NCBI RefSeq assembly: GCF_000160695.1
Contig: NZ_GG694007.1
Location: 126,003-190,002, forward strand
Source of the DNA: Centipeda flueggei ATCC 43531
GTDB taxonomy: Bacteria > Bacillota > Negativicutes > Selenomonadales > Selenomonadaceae
Direction: 5' to 3'
DNA: 64,000 nucleotides
Every line of letters begins with the position of its first letter. Positions within the stretch are counted from its first letter, which is position 1. The translations under genes were made by a program, and so were the position numbers. Under the pieces are notes generated by a model. That model saw only the letters and a program-made list of their open reading frames with translations, did not search any database and was not told the origin of the DNA. Shown here one piece after another: positions 16,491 to 25,431 of this stretch.

Positions 16491-17132
16491 ATGAGTAATT
16501 ATGAAGATTGTTTTTCCTTCTGTGTGGAAAATGGGCAGCGGCTCCTTGAATTGAAAATCGTCTGTTCTCAGCGACCCCCTGCAATTTGCGTCCAAGTATA
16601 TCAGATGGGCAATAATGACTACAGGATATACTGGAACGTAGGACTGACCTCTATCGACTACTTTCACAAAATAGTGGATTACTACTCCCCAAGAATGGGA
16701 GATGCTCTATCCAAAATGAACATAAACAAAGCTGTCACAATGGCAGAACATGATAACGGTTTTATTCGCTACGTGAAGCAGTTTACTCCAGTAAACGAGA
16801 AGGTACTGAAAGAACACGATATGTCACTTATTGACGCCGTCATAAACGCAGATTGGGGATCATCTTTCGTTGATCGTATTATTGGGCTGGATGGGCATAG
16901 ATACTATCTAAAAATTGATGGTCGTGTGCCCAGAGAATACGAGGTGAGCCCTATTATCCCTCCCAATATGTCAGAAATATTCCCTTTGATCAAATTTATT
17001 GTTGACGATGTCGTCCAAATCAAAGAAAAAGACCAGATATTCTATATGCCAAGCGGAACGGTGCAATCCCCCATCACACAAGAGGATCTGCAGTCGCTGG
17101 ATATCCCCCCATGGATGAATAACGATAACTGA
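16491..17132 (+). CDS. Hypothetical protein, possibly horizontally acquired
   Basis: 213 residues from ATG 16491, which has GGAGA 8-9 nt upstream; ATG 16476 in frame is less well placed. It is soluble and acidic, with no signal peptide. Its composition is clearly more AT-rich than the flanking genes. The mixed alpha/beta pattern and isolated position next to the PIN-module remnant are typical of accessory genes such as immunity proteins, but nothing in the sequence shows a function. Confidence 0.55.
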   Translation: MSNYEDCFSFCVENGQRLLELKIVCSQRPPAICVQVYQMGNNDYRIYWNVGLTSIDYFHKIVDYYSPRMGDALSKMNINKAVTMAEHDNGFIRYVKQFTPVNEKVLKEHDMSLIDAVINADWGSSFVDRIIGLDGHRYYLKIDGRVPREYEVSPIIPPNMSEIFPLIKFIVDDVVQIKEKDQIFYMPSGTVQSPITQEDLQSLDIPPWMNNDN

Positions 17133-17186
17133 GATGAACTCATCTCCTCTACTGATGCCAGCCTCTAAAAAATATGGAGCAAAGCC

Positions 17187-17204
17187 TTAAGGAAGCACTG
17201 ACGA
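17187..17204. repeat. Solo end of the MITE-like repeat
   Basis: TTAAGGAAGCACTGACGA matches the terminal repeat of the MITE-like family (AAGGAAGCACnGATAAA) in its first 14 positions. No internal part follows. Confidence 0.4.
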
Positions 17205-17241
17205 ACTAGCCCCCACGGACCTACTTATCATCCTTGATTGT

Positions 17242-17448
17242 CTACGAGTAGGCGCGAAGCATCTCATCCATCATATCAAATGCCAGCGCAGGCTGCTCAT
17301 ACTTTTCCAGTGTATAGTTCCCCCGACCGTTCTCGAACTGCTGGAGAAATCTCGTGAACCCAACTGGCTCCAGTGCAGCAGCCAGCACCTGCATCCCTGC
17401 TGCCCTCACCTCGCCGGGGCTGTTCACGTTAATATCCATCATCTTCAA
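17242..17448 (-). CDS. Small partner protein of a PIN-domain module
   Basis: 68 residues. INVNSPGEVRAAGMQVLAAA and LEPVGFTRFLQQFENGRGNY (adjacent segments) form a pattern seen in short proteins encoded beside PIN-domain toxins in Firmicutes and relatives. It overlaps the 3' end of the PIN remnant (17429-17752) by 20 bp, as in a translationally coupled pair. It is likely an orphaned partner, since its PIN gene is truncated. Confidence 0.5.
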   Translation of the reverse strand: MKMMDINVNSPGEVRAAGMQVLAAALEPVGFTRFLQQFENGRGNYTLEKYEQPALAFDMMDEMLRAYS

Positions 17449-17752
17449 TCACCTCAGCCAAGTAGGATACAGGATTCATCACACGCATACGAGTTACTGT
17501 ATTCCGGCAAGCACGAATCAGCTTTGTATCTGTTGTCAGGAACACATCAACACGTCCGAACTCTGCACTTGCAAGGTGAAGGCTATCCATTTCATGAATG
17601 GTCGCCATATGCTGGATCTCCTCCGCACACGTTCGAATTAGTGGGGTATATGCGATACACTCAGATACAATTCTGTGCAATGACCGCACCTTCTCTCGTT
17701 TGACAAGGTCGCCAATACGATCTATTTCCGTATCTGATAATAGCGCAACACC
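17429..17752 (-). pseudogene. 5'-truncated PIN-domain toxin gene
   Basis: The frame opens right after a stop at 17753 and encodes 107 residues that match the C-terminal two thirds of a PIN domain: DRIGDLVKREKVRSLHR, then DSLHLASAEFGRVDVFLTTD (catalytic Asp residues of motifs 3 and 4), then a C-terminal NPVSYLAEV. The first ~50 residues, with the first catalytic Asp, are missing. The upstream part overlaps the end of the radical SAM gene by about 30 bp, which shows that the upstream cassette replaced the 5' end. An internal GTG at 17689 could still start an 86-residue product, but not an active nuclease. Confidence 0.7.
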
Positions 17753-19527
17753 TCACGCACCTCTGCGCTGTGCACCCGAGAGACGATGTCCTCCGAAAAA
17801 TTGTTTGCTGCAATGAGCGCACGGGCTTCTTCCCGCAGTACCCCGTCCAGCGCAAGAAATGCCGCACGCCACTCCTTCGTCAAATTCTCTTTGTACTTCA
17901 TCCGCTCGATGATGAACTTCTCCGGCATCCAGAGTATATCAAAGAATCCGTCAACATCCTGCCCGAACGCCTCCGCAAAGAATGACTTGCCACGTCCAAT
18001 CTTTCCCTTCGTTGCGTTCAGAACGGCCTGTACTGCACGAACAAACTTGCGATTCCAATGCACCCCGATAAAGTCCCGGTTTCGGAAATACTTTGGGTCG
18101 CGAATCGGATGATATTTCATCGGAAACGAATAGATTGCTACGCCCAGCTCATCACACAGATCCACGTTGATCTTCATCCGCAGATACAGCTCCTCAGGAT
18201 GATCCTCGTAGTTATAGAGCAAATAGTTCGACAGATGGTCGATTCCCGCAGCCGCCGCCATCCGAATCGCACGGACATAGACCTCCTTTGCATCGTAATG
18301 GTCGAAGGCAATGCGAAGAGGATTGATCGCTGTCTCCGCGAGTTTTTCCATTTTTTCAGGTGTCACGAGCCGCGCATCAAGCCCTTGGTTAAAATCCAGC
18401 GCGCGTTTGCGCTTTCCCTGTTTGAAATACTTTTCATAGAGCGGACGCGCAACGGCATCAAATGTGAGCGCACTCTCCCGCTCTGCCGAAGGGAGATAGA
18501 GCAGCCCCGCACGCTCACGTGCGAGGTAAAAAGCGCCTGCTTCTTCGTCTTTTAGGCGCCCGGCTATCACCTCATAGAGTGCAAGCAGCTTTTTGAGATA
18601 CCCGCGTACATTGTGCCTACGCTGCAGGTTGGAAATCGCAACCTCGTACGGACTGGACGGCACATAAGTCGCCCCTTTTTGGAACCCCTGCACCTTAATC
18701 TCCTCGATGATGTCAAAGAAGCGCGAGGATGCAAAGACATTGTTGTCCATGAGCAAGAGATCCCGCTGCGCGCCGAACTGCTCTTCGATTGCTCGAAGCT
18801 GCCCGTCTATACTGAGATATTCCTTATAGTGCGGCTCAAGTGTCTTAACCGCGCAAAATGGACAGTTACGAATACAGCCGCGCGTCATGTATCCAAAGTA
18901 GGCATCATGTGCGGGGTAAGTGTAGTCAATCTCCTCTAAGATAGAGTAATCGAGCGGCATTGCATCGATGATGGCGGCATCGTCCGCATCAATCATATAG
19001 GGACGATCCAGAAGTCCTATGATCGGTTTGATCCCTGTCTCCGCTTCAATGTGCTCCGGCAGAATGGTCGCTGCAATTCCTCCGACAAGCAGTCGTCCAT
19101 CGTCCGTTAGGAAGCTCTTGGCATCGTTGATCGTATCAACGGTCTTTGCCCAGTAGAACGTAAAGAGCGTCGTCACTGCCACAAGGTCAAACTGAGGATA
19201 GTCCCGCCGCTTATGCCGCAGGTAGTAGGCATGTGCCAGTTCCTGTGCCGCGAGATCGTCCGACAGCTCCCGCACATCCTCCAAAATTGATATTGTTCCA
19301 CGCCGCACATAGCGTTTGAGGGCATCAAAGTGTCGGGCGAGATTGGGATTATTCAGTTCGTGATAGAGTTCTTCAGCGAGCAACTGCGCAGCAAAATCCC
19401 GCAGATCTCCCTTGAAGAAACGCACATCATCACCGCGTCTGCGGAAATAGGTCGCGAGCTTCATGAGGGGCATCGGCGGGTATTTGTTCTTATAATCGGG
19501 CTCGAGAAGGAGTACCTTGCGGCTCAC
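17722..19527 (-). CDS. B12-binding-type radical SAM protein (defence/DNA-processing cassette)
   Basis: 601 residues. The N-terminal ~200 residues resemble a cobalamin-binding-like Rossmann domain (LLLEPDYKNKYPPMPLMKLA at residues 7-26, LLVGGIAATILPEHI near 146-160). The radical SAM core follows, with the cluster motif CxxxCxxC at residues 218-225 (TRGCIRNCPFC). The reaction is unknown; the family methylates or rearranges unactivated carbons. The start is a GTG whose GTGA overlaps the stop of the upstream GHKL ATPase gene, so the two are translationally coupled. It is the last gene of the nurA-herA-GHKL-radical SAM operon. Confidence 0.8.
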   Translation of the reverse strand: MSRKVLLLEPDYKNKYPPMPLMKLATYFRRRGDDVRFFKGDLRDFAAQLLAEELYHELNNPNLARHFDALKRYVRRGTISILEDVRELSDDLAAQELAHAYYLRHKRRDYPQFDLVAVTTLFTFYWAKTVDTINDAKSFLTDDGRLLVGGIAATILPEHIEAETGIKPIIGLLDRPYMIDADDAAIIDAMPLDYSILEEIDYTYPAHDAYFGYMTRGCIRNCPFCAVKTLEPHYKEYLSIDGQLRAIEEQFGAQRDLLLMDNNVFASSRFFDIIEEIKVQGFQKGATYVPSSPYEVAISNLQRRHNVRGYLKKLLALYEVIAGRLKDEEAGAFYLARERAGLLYLPSAERESALTFDAVARPLYEKYFKQGKRKRALDFNQGLDARLVTPEKMEKLAETAINPLRIAFDHYDAKEVYVRAIRMAAAAGIDHLSNYLLYNYEDHPEELYLRMKINVDLCDELGVAIYSFPMKYHPIRDPKYFRNRDFIGVHWNRKFVRAVQAVLNATKGKIGRGKSFFAEAFGQDVDGFFDILWMPEKFIIERMKYKENLTKEWRAAFLALDGVLREEARALIAANNFSEDIVSRVHSAEVREVLRYYQIRK

Positions 19528-21125
19528 CCCAGGGCGTCCTCGATTGCCGCAATCACGCGCTCGGCGGCAGCTGGGTCGTCCACGAGCGTTTTTGTAACAA
19601 TACGATATATTTTATCGACCATTTTCTTTTCCTTTTTGCTTAGTTTCGAGAGATTGTCCGTACGCCTCACATTGTCGTTTTGTGACTTCTTTGGACGCTG
19701 AGCCTTCTCCTTCGGTGCAGACGAGTTCGGTTGCTGTTTTCGCTCCTCTTTGTATGCGTTCAGCCGCGCGGTTGCGATACGTGCAAGCCCTGCGTCAAAA
19801 TCCGAAGTGCCTTCCTGTTTCCCCCTCTCCGCAACAGACTGCAGCTTTTGTTCCGCACTCTTCGCCGCTTGTGCAGCTTCCTTGAGACTGTCCGCTGCTT
19901 TTTGCCGCGCCGCCACATCCAAAAAAAGGTTTTTATTGGACTTTTTCTCGAACGCATCCTTTTCCTTCTCATGCTTGCGAATATCACTCAAATAGGTGTT
20001 CATTTCAGAACCCGAGCGACAAAGCTTGCCAATCTCTTTTGCAACCTCACAAAAGGCATCCTCGAGCTGCGTGAGTTGTGGGCTGGCATTAAAGTAGTCG
20101 CGGCGTGCATTGGGGCGCAGCCCCGCCGACGGCAAAACATGAAGTTCTCCCATTACATAACGGGAGAATCGTTCCTCTACATAAAAACGTTTTAGCGTTT
20201 CCTCATCGCCAATTTGAATATTTCCAACGCGCACACGGATTCCGCCGAGCGCACTATCTCTTCCCTTCATCGCGGCAAAAAAACCCGTACGTGCATACCA
20301 GAGCCATGCGAGAACAGTGCCGTCTACATCCTTCAGTTCCTTAAACGCAAGATCTTGTATGCTGTCCCGCTTTCCATCTCTGTAGGAATAGTTCGTCCGA
20401 TATGCCTTGAAAAGAGGTTCTTGATTCACAATAATACGGTACTCGTCGAGTGGAACTTTGTGCTGTGCCGCATAACCTGTAATCAAATTTCGTTGATAAA
20501 ACGATGATTGATATGCTGCCGGCGCGACAAAAGAGAGATATGATCTGATCTTGTCCTTATCCAGCAGGGCATCCGCCTCGCGCTCCACACCGTAGAGTTC
20601 CACGCGAAAGAAATGCGCAGCATCCTTCTTTTTCGCCTCCTCCGCAGAGAAGGAAAACGCCGCGTCAAGCACTTCGGCGGCGGTGTGTCCCTTTTCATTC
20701 ACCATCGCACAGAAGCGGACGGCATCACATTCCAGACGGGAGACAACCGATTCCCCCGCCGCCCGTGTCGTAAAGACAAGCCGCTTGCAGTAGGCAAGCC
20801 CCGCGAGGCGGCCAATGCCTCGAAAGCCCTTGTCCTTGTCCGCTTCCTTAGACGAGTTGGCAATATCTCCAACTGTACGGCGAAACTTCGCCGCAGGGAC
20901 GCCTGCACCGTTGTCCTCAATGGCTACATAACGCCTGTCGCAGTCAACAAACAAATGCACACTGCCCTGCCTCTGCTCCTCATACAGACCTTCACGCACT
21001 GCCTGATCGATGGCATCACACGCATTCTGAATGTATTCGCGATAGATAATGATGGGATCTTTATACATCCCCGTCGTCAGCGTTTCGAGTATACTCGCGC
21101 CAAAGACAGCTCCCAGCTGTGCCAT
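19524..21125 (-). CDS. GHKL (Hsp90-like) ATPase of the NurA-HerA cassette
   Basis: 533 residues from ATG 21125 (GGGGTGAGG just upstream); GTG 21134, overlapping the herA stop, is an alternative. N-terminal ATPase motifs are the N box REYIQNACDAID (Asn near 34), the G1 box EDNGAG (70-75) and the G2 box GFRGIGRLAG (100-109), as in Hsp90/histidine-kinase-type ATPases. The middle region is mixed alpha/beta. The C-terminal ~150 residues are a charged, Lys/Ala-rich coiled coil. It lacks a phosphorylatable His box and a CheY domain, so it is not a sensor kinase. Likely an ATP-driven clamp or chaperone for the other cassette proteins. Confidence 0.8.
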   Translation of the reverse strand: MAQLGAVFGASILETLTTGMYKDPIIIYREYIQNACDAIDQAVREGLYEEQRQGSVHLFVDCDRRYVAIEDNGAGVPAAKFRRTVGDIANSSKEADKDKGFRGIGRLAGLAYCKRLVFTTRAAGESVVSRLECDAVRFCAMVNEKGHTAAEVLDAAFSFSAEEAKKKDAAHFFRVELYGVEREADALLDKDKIRSYLSFVAPAAYQSSFYQRNLITGYAAQHKVPLDEYRIIVNQEPLFKAYRTNYSYRDGKRDSIQDLAFKELKDVDGTVLAWLWYARTGFFAAMKGRDSALGGIRVRVGNIQIGDEETLKRFYVEERFSRYVMGELHVLPSAGLRPNARRDYFNASPQLTQLEDAFCEVAKEIGKLCRSGSEMNTYLSDIRKHEKEKDAFEKKSNKNLFLDVAARQKAADSLKEAAQAAKSAEQKLQSVAERGKQEGTSDFDAGLARIATARLNAYKEERKQQPNSSAPKEKAQRPKKSQNDNVRRTDNLSKLSKKEKKMVDKIYRIVTKTLVDDPAAAERVIAAIEDALG

Positions 21126-21130
21126 CGTCC

Positions 21131-22840
21131 TCACCCCTTAAATTGCTTGTAAACCGGCTTTGGGAATTGAATCTTCAGCAGAGAGCGGAACATCGGGTTC
21201 TGGATGAGGTAATCCCCTTGCGCAAGTCGTGTGAGCATATTCTTGTAGACGGGTGGGAGGCTCTTGTAATCCTTCGTCTCCGTCTCGATCGTATTCGTCC
21301 GCCCGTATGCGTGCGTCGAGCAGTTGCCCGCCACGCGCGGATGAATATTCGAACGGAACTGCTCCGCACCAAAGAGGACGACGCCGAGCGAACGCCCGCG
21401 CTCCGTAACATCGAGGATTTCACGCAGGATTGCCGAGGATTTTGGCGTATCCTTCGATGCGTATTTGTTCAGCTCATCGATAAAGACCACAATGCGCGTG
21501 GGCGGCTTATGCCCGTCAAGCTCATCGTCGTATTCGCCGAGTTTCAAATTGTAGATGGCACGTATCGCATCACCGAAAACAAACGCCTGCTTGTCCTCCG
21601 AAAGTTTGGCGATATCTATGACGTAGACATCGTTTTTCTGTATATGGCGAATCTCATCCGTCAGACGGCACTCTCCCTGCGTATCGACAACACGGCGAGC
21701 AAACATATCATCATTGCGGATTGCCTTATTGATAATACGTTTGAATTTACGCCAGCTGAGGACAGAGATTTCATTGGACTTCTTTTTATCGTCCTTCGTG
21801 TTCTTTTGCGACAGCTCATCGACCTTTTCCCGAAAGGTATCCCATGTAGACAGTCCCGAAAAATCCGCATCCGTCGCATCGATGATCTTGTTGATGATGG
21901 CATCCATTGTCTGCTGTGGGTCATCAATATCGGAAAAGAGCATTTCGATGCTCTCCTTATCATCCTCATACGTATATTTGAACTTCTTGAGAATGCCCTC
22001 ACGCTCGTACTCGATCTGCTCCGTTTTCCCGAGATAGGTGCTCTGCCGCGACTTACCCTGCTGCGCATAGGGAATATAGTATTTGACCTGCTCAAACGGC
22101 TTGCCTGAAAGCCCCATCGCATGATACTCCGCCATCACACGGGTACGCTCTGCCACAGGGTCATTCTCCTCACTGAAATCATTTTCCTCATGAATGGCAA
22201 GCAGATCCTTTCCCTTCACGTTAAAAATAACGTAGGCGACCGACTCCTCCTCTTCTTTCATATATCGCTCCTGCGCCGCTTTCATCAAAAACATCGCATA
22301 AGAGGTCTTTGCCGCTAGCCCCGAGATGCCTGAGATATTGAGATGCGCTCCCTCCGGCCCGAGCAGGAATTTGGCGTTCAGTGGGACATTCAGCGAAATT
22401 TCCGATGCTGTGTCCGCATACATCTTGACTGCGCCACAGACGAGCGGATTCTTCACCTCACCCAACCCGAGCGCCGCCGTAATCTCCTCTACACTCGCAC
22501 GACATACCTTTGCCCCACTGTGCACAGGCGTATAGATCCCCTTGCTGTTGTAAGATACTGCGGCCTCAACGTAGTTCATGCCGAGCCGCGCCGTACTTCC
22601 CTCCACATTGACATCACCAAAGTCGCTCGAGATAAAACTCGTGAGAAAGCTCTGTGCATCTGTGATATGCGAGATGTTCTGAATGACCCCATAGGAAAAC
22701 GAGCCTTCGATATGCTCCACTTTTACGATATCGAACGCGTGAAGTTTCTCGTTCTCACTCGTCCAAAAGGTAAATGTGTCCATCGTCGTAGGGCGTTTCT
22801 CCGTTGCAATCACGCGCCCGATCAAGTTGTCTGCCATCAT
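21131..22840 (-). CDS. herA: HerA-like DNA translocase ATPase
   Basis: 569 residues. The N-terminal HAS-barrel-like domain (NLIGRVIATEKRPTTMD) is followed by the P-loop region LNISGISGLAAKTSYAMFL (residues 168-186; a variant Walker A with AKT in place of GKT) and a Walker B, VVFIDEL (451-457). HerA-family rings pump double-stranded DNA and work with NurA nucleases at DNA ends. ATG 22837 has better spacing from GAGGTG than ATG 22840. It lies 6 bp after the NurA stop and 5 bp before the GHKL start, so it is clearly in one operon. The odd P loop is seen as written; its effect on ATPase activity is not known. Confidence 0.85.
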   Translation of the reverse strand: MMADNLIGRVIATEKRPTTMDTFTFWTSENEKLHAFDIVKVEHIEGSFSYGVIQNISHITDAQSFLTSFISSDFGDVNVEGSTARLGMNYVEAAVSYNSKGIYTPVHSGAKVCRASVEEITAALGLGEVKNPLVCGAVKMYADTASEISLNVPLNAKFLLGPEGAHLNISGISGLAAKTSYAMFLMKAAQERYMKEEEESVAYVIFNVKGKDLLAIHEENDFSEENDPVAERTRVMAEYHAMGLSGKPFEQVKYYIPYAQQGKSRQSTYLGKTEQIEYEREGILKKFKYTYEDDKESIEMLFSDIDDPQQTMDAIINKIIDATDADFSGLSTWDTFREKVDELSQKNTKDDKKKSNEISVLSWRKFKRIINKAIRNDDMFARRVVDTQGECRLTDEIRHIQKNDVYVIDIAKLSEDKQAFVFGDAIRAIYNLKLGEYDDELDGHKPPTRIVVFIDELNKYASKDTPKSSAILREILDVTERGRSLGVVLFGAEQFRSNIHPRVAGNCSTHAYGRTNTIETETKDYKSLPPVYKNMLTRLAQGDYLIQNPMFRSLLKIQFPKPVYKQFKG

Positions 22841-22846
22841 GTCACC

Positions 22847-24028
22847 TCAAAACATCTGTAAAAAGCTCTCGTTTGGAATATAGCGTGCCTTGACGAATTG
22901 CTCCGTCAGGTAAATCGGATAGAGATGATTTGCCCAGCGCAGATCCGAGCCATAGCAGACCGGATTTCGCTCGTTCAGAATCCGAGCACTTAGATCGTCG
23001 ATATGCTCCGTCTCCATCCCATTTTCAATTTCATCACCGACCAGTACCTTCTCCACCTTGACCACACCGTCAAAGATGGAGCGTGTCCGCTCCGCCTCAC
23101 GCAGGCGGAGATACCATACGGCATAGCGAACTCCGCCCCACTCATACATGGCAGCAGGAGTGCGATGACAAAAGGGAAGTTCTGCTATAAAGCCCGGATT
23201 TGGCTTGCCGTCTTGATCCTTGCACACCTCGGGATTGAAATTCTTCGACACGCCGAGCACCCATTCATACTGCTCCTGATGGAGCATCTCTGCCGTCACA
23301 CCTGCCGCATCTCCGCGTTTTAATCCGCGATATTCGAGCGAGCCGTCCTTGATGAGATAGCGATCCTGATCGAGCAGGTGCTCCTTCACGAGGCTTCGCA
23401 CCATCTCCTGCTCGAGTCCGATCATATGCTCCTGAATCTTTGCTGTGCCTCGACTCTCATAGAAGTTCCGCCCGATCTGCTTCCATTCCTCACTTGGCTT
23501 GGACGTATCATAAAAAAAGACGTGCCCGAAATGGATGCCACGCCGCCGAACCACCTCAAGTTCATTGAGCTTTTGCACGAGCGCACTTGAAAATCCGACT
23601 CGTCCATCGGCATCGGCAAGATCGGGCAAGGCAAGAACACACTCGTAGAAAAAACGATGTTTCTTCATCGTGCGGTTATGGCGTACACAACAGCCGACGC
23701 CGATCTGTCCTGCGAGGACGGGATATACCGAGATGCGTTTATTTCTCGAAAAGGCAATATCATCGACCTTATAGACATGACGCGAGCCGTCCAGAAAGTA
23801 AACAAGGCTGTCCGGCACTTCATACCGGTTGAGCTGATCACATCGCTCCGAAAGATCACGATAGCCTTTCAGTGTACGCTCTGTCTCGCCGGACTGCTCC
23901 CATGTCGCGCCGTCCCGCCCGTAGTCGATGGTCGGACGTTCCGTCGTATCAAGGCTGTGCCGCTGTCCCGGGAACATCCGCTTTGCTCCCGTCTCCTTAA
24001 CGAGAACGTCTTTGATCCGCAATGACAC
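22847..24028 (-). CDS. nurA: NurA-family nuclease
   Basis: 393 residues from a GTG (24028-24026) with GAGGTGA upstream. Signatures of the NurA nuclease domain are FLDGSRHVYKVDD with a metal-binding Asp near 80, a second Asp in LIKDGSLEYRG (Asp near 228), and a C-terminal HLYPIYLTEQFVKARYI motif. It degrades or resects DNA ends together with HerA. It is the first gene of the minus-strand operon 24028-17722. The 245-bp divergent region before it contains the hairpin TTTCCGTTT/AAACGGAAA (24139-24161). Confidence 0.85.
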   Translation of the reverse strand: MSLRIKDVLVKETGAKRMFPGQRHSLDTTERPTIDYGRDGATWEQSGETERTLKGYRDLSERCDQLNRYEVPDSLVYFLDGSRHVYKVDDIAFSRNKRISVYPVLAGQIGVGCCVRHNRTMKKHRFFYECVLALPDLADADGRVGFSSALVQKLNELEVVRRRGIHFGHVFFYDTSKPSEEWKQIGRNFYESRGTAKIQEHMIGLEQEMVRSLVKEHLLDQDRYLIKDGSLEYRGLKRGDAAGVTAEMLHQEQYEWVLGVSKNFNPEVCKDQDGKPNPGFIAELPFCHRTPAAMYEWGGVRYAVWYLRLREAERTRSIFDGVVKVEKVLVGDEIENGMETEHIDDLSARILNERNPVCYGSDLRWANHLYPIYLTEQFVKARYIPNESFLQMF

Positions 24029-24138
24029 AAACTCACCTCGTCCTTATTTATATTTTCATTGATTTAGTATTCTATTTATGCCGTCTTTTTCCCTTCATAT
24101 TAAAACGGATTTTTCTATACCAGACAACCCCCACATAT

Positions 24139-24163
24139 TTCCGTTTTTCAACAGAAACGGAAA
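24139..24163. promoter_or_regulatory. Inverted repeat in divergent promoter region
   Basis: TTTCCGTTT-TTCAACAG-AAACGGAAA is a 9-bp perfect inverted repeat between the divergent NurA operon and the ImmA/IrrE gene. It could be an operator for the XRE/ImmA-type regulator encoded next door, or an mRNA hairpin. No data decide between these. Confidence 0.4.
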
Positions 24164-24272
24164 CACCGCTCCGGTGGAGCTCTGTATTTCGGCATCCAGT
24201 AGGTCATTTTGTGTGGAACTCGCTCTCTCGATATGTTATCATAAAAGAAATGAACAAAAGGAGGTGAGCCGT

Positions 24273-25430
24273 ATGGCGGGAGTTACCGTACCGGTTCATG
24301 CACCTGTGATCGACTGGATTATGCAGAACATCCATGAAGATCAGGTCACCCCTGATGCGCTCGACCAGCTGAACGCATGGAAGACCGGCGAGAAGCAGCC
24401 TACGCTGAAACAGCTGGAAGCGATGAGCAGGAAGACACGTATTCCATTCGGCTATTTCCTTTTACAGACACCGCCTGACGAGGATATTGCGCTTGCCGAA
24501 TATCGCACGGTTGGGAGTAAAAAACATCAAAAGCCGAGCCGTGAGCTCATCGACATTTTGGATCAGATGACGGCAATTCAGGATTGGATGAGGGATGACC
24601 TCAAACGGGAACAATCGGACGCCGCTACTTTTATCGGGAGTTGCAGCCTCCGCGATTCCACGAGTGAGATTGCACAACGGATACGAGATGATCTTGCACT
24701 CAAAACGAACTGGTACAGAGGGGGAAAAAATGCGGAAGATAATTTCAATCGCCTCCGCAGTACACTCGCACAGCATGGACTTCTCATCTTTACGGGTGGA
24801 AAGATCGGAGCAAATACACATCGTCCACTCGATGTGAAGGAGTTTCGTGCGTTTACCCTGATTGATACCCATGCGCCACTCATCTTTATAAACACAACAG
24901 ACACAGCAAACGGACGTCTCTTCTCTCTCCTACACGAAACGGTTCATGTATGGCTCGGCAAAAACAGCCTCTTCAACAACCCAGAATGGTCGGATGAACA
25001 CGTAAGTTTGCTCGAACAGAAGTGCAACGCCGTTGCAGCAGAACTGCTCGTCCCTGTAGTAGATTTTTCTGAAGTATGGGCGTCGTCCATTCCTGTTGAA
25101 GATATGATAGAACGGGCCGCACGTCATTTCCGATGCAGTGAAGCCGTAATTCTGCGGCGCGCCTATGAGATGAAAAGAATACCACAGGATGTATATACGC
25201 GTATGCTTGCTCTGCAAAAGGAGCGCTTCGAGCATGCAAAGGCACAAAAAAAGAAAAGTAGTGGCGGAGATTTCTACAACACGCTGCTCTCGAACCTCGA
25301 TCATCGTTTCCTCGCCGCCCTTGAACGGAGTGTGATTCAGGGCAACACGCAGGATACGGATGCCTACCGACTGACAGCAACCAATCGCAGAACCTACAAA
25401 GGTGTACTTGAGCGGATGGGAGGCATTTGA
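24273..25430 (+). CDS. XRE/ImmA-IrrE-type metallopeptidase regulator
   Basis: 385 residues from ATG 24273 (AAAGGAGGTGAG upstream); a longer in-frame reading to 24078 runs through the promoter region. The N-terminal ~65 residues look like a helix-turn-helix of the type 'L-N-A-W-K-T-G-E-K-Q-P-T-L-K-Q-L-E'. The C-terminal half holds the zinc-peptidase motif LLHETVHVW (HExxH, around residues 223-231) of the ImmA/IrrE family. It pairs with a DUF4411 PIN-like gene one base downstream, a known toxin-antitoxin combination. It may be cleaved or cleave in response to stress and may repress the divergent NurA operon. Confidence 0.8.
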   Translation: MAGVTVPVHAPVIDWIMQNIHEDQVTPDALDQLNAWKTGEKQPTLKQLEAMSRKTRIPFGYFLLQTPPDEDIALAEYRTVGSKKHQKPSRELIDILDQMTAIQDWMRDDLKREQSDAATFIGSCSLRDSTSEIAQRIRDDLALKTNWYRGGKNAEDNFNRLRSTLAQHGLLIFTGGKIGANTHRPLDVKEFRAFTLIDTHAPLIFINTTDTANGRLFSLLHETVHVWLGKNSLFNNPEWSDEHVSLLEQKCNAVAAELLVPVVDFSEVWASSIPVEDMIERAARHFRCSEAVILRRAYEMKRIPQDVYTRMLALQKERFEHAKAQKKKSSGGDFYNTLLSNLDHRFLAALERSVIQGNTQDTDAYRLTATNRRTYKGVLERMGGI

Positions 25431-25431
25431 G

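Noticed and set aside
24078-24272. Upstream extension of the ImmA/IrrE gene to 24078
   Set aside because: The extension is AT-rich, crosses an inverted repeat and has no Shine-Dalgarno site, whereas ATG 24273 has AAAGGAGGTGAG.
24742-25200. Possible CRISPR or tandem repeat signals in the island
   Set aside because: No regularly spaced identical repeats were found anywhere in the window by eye.
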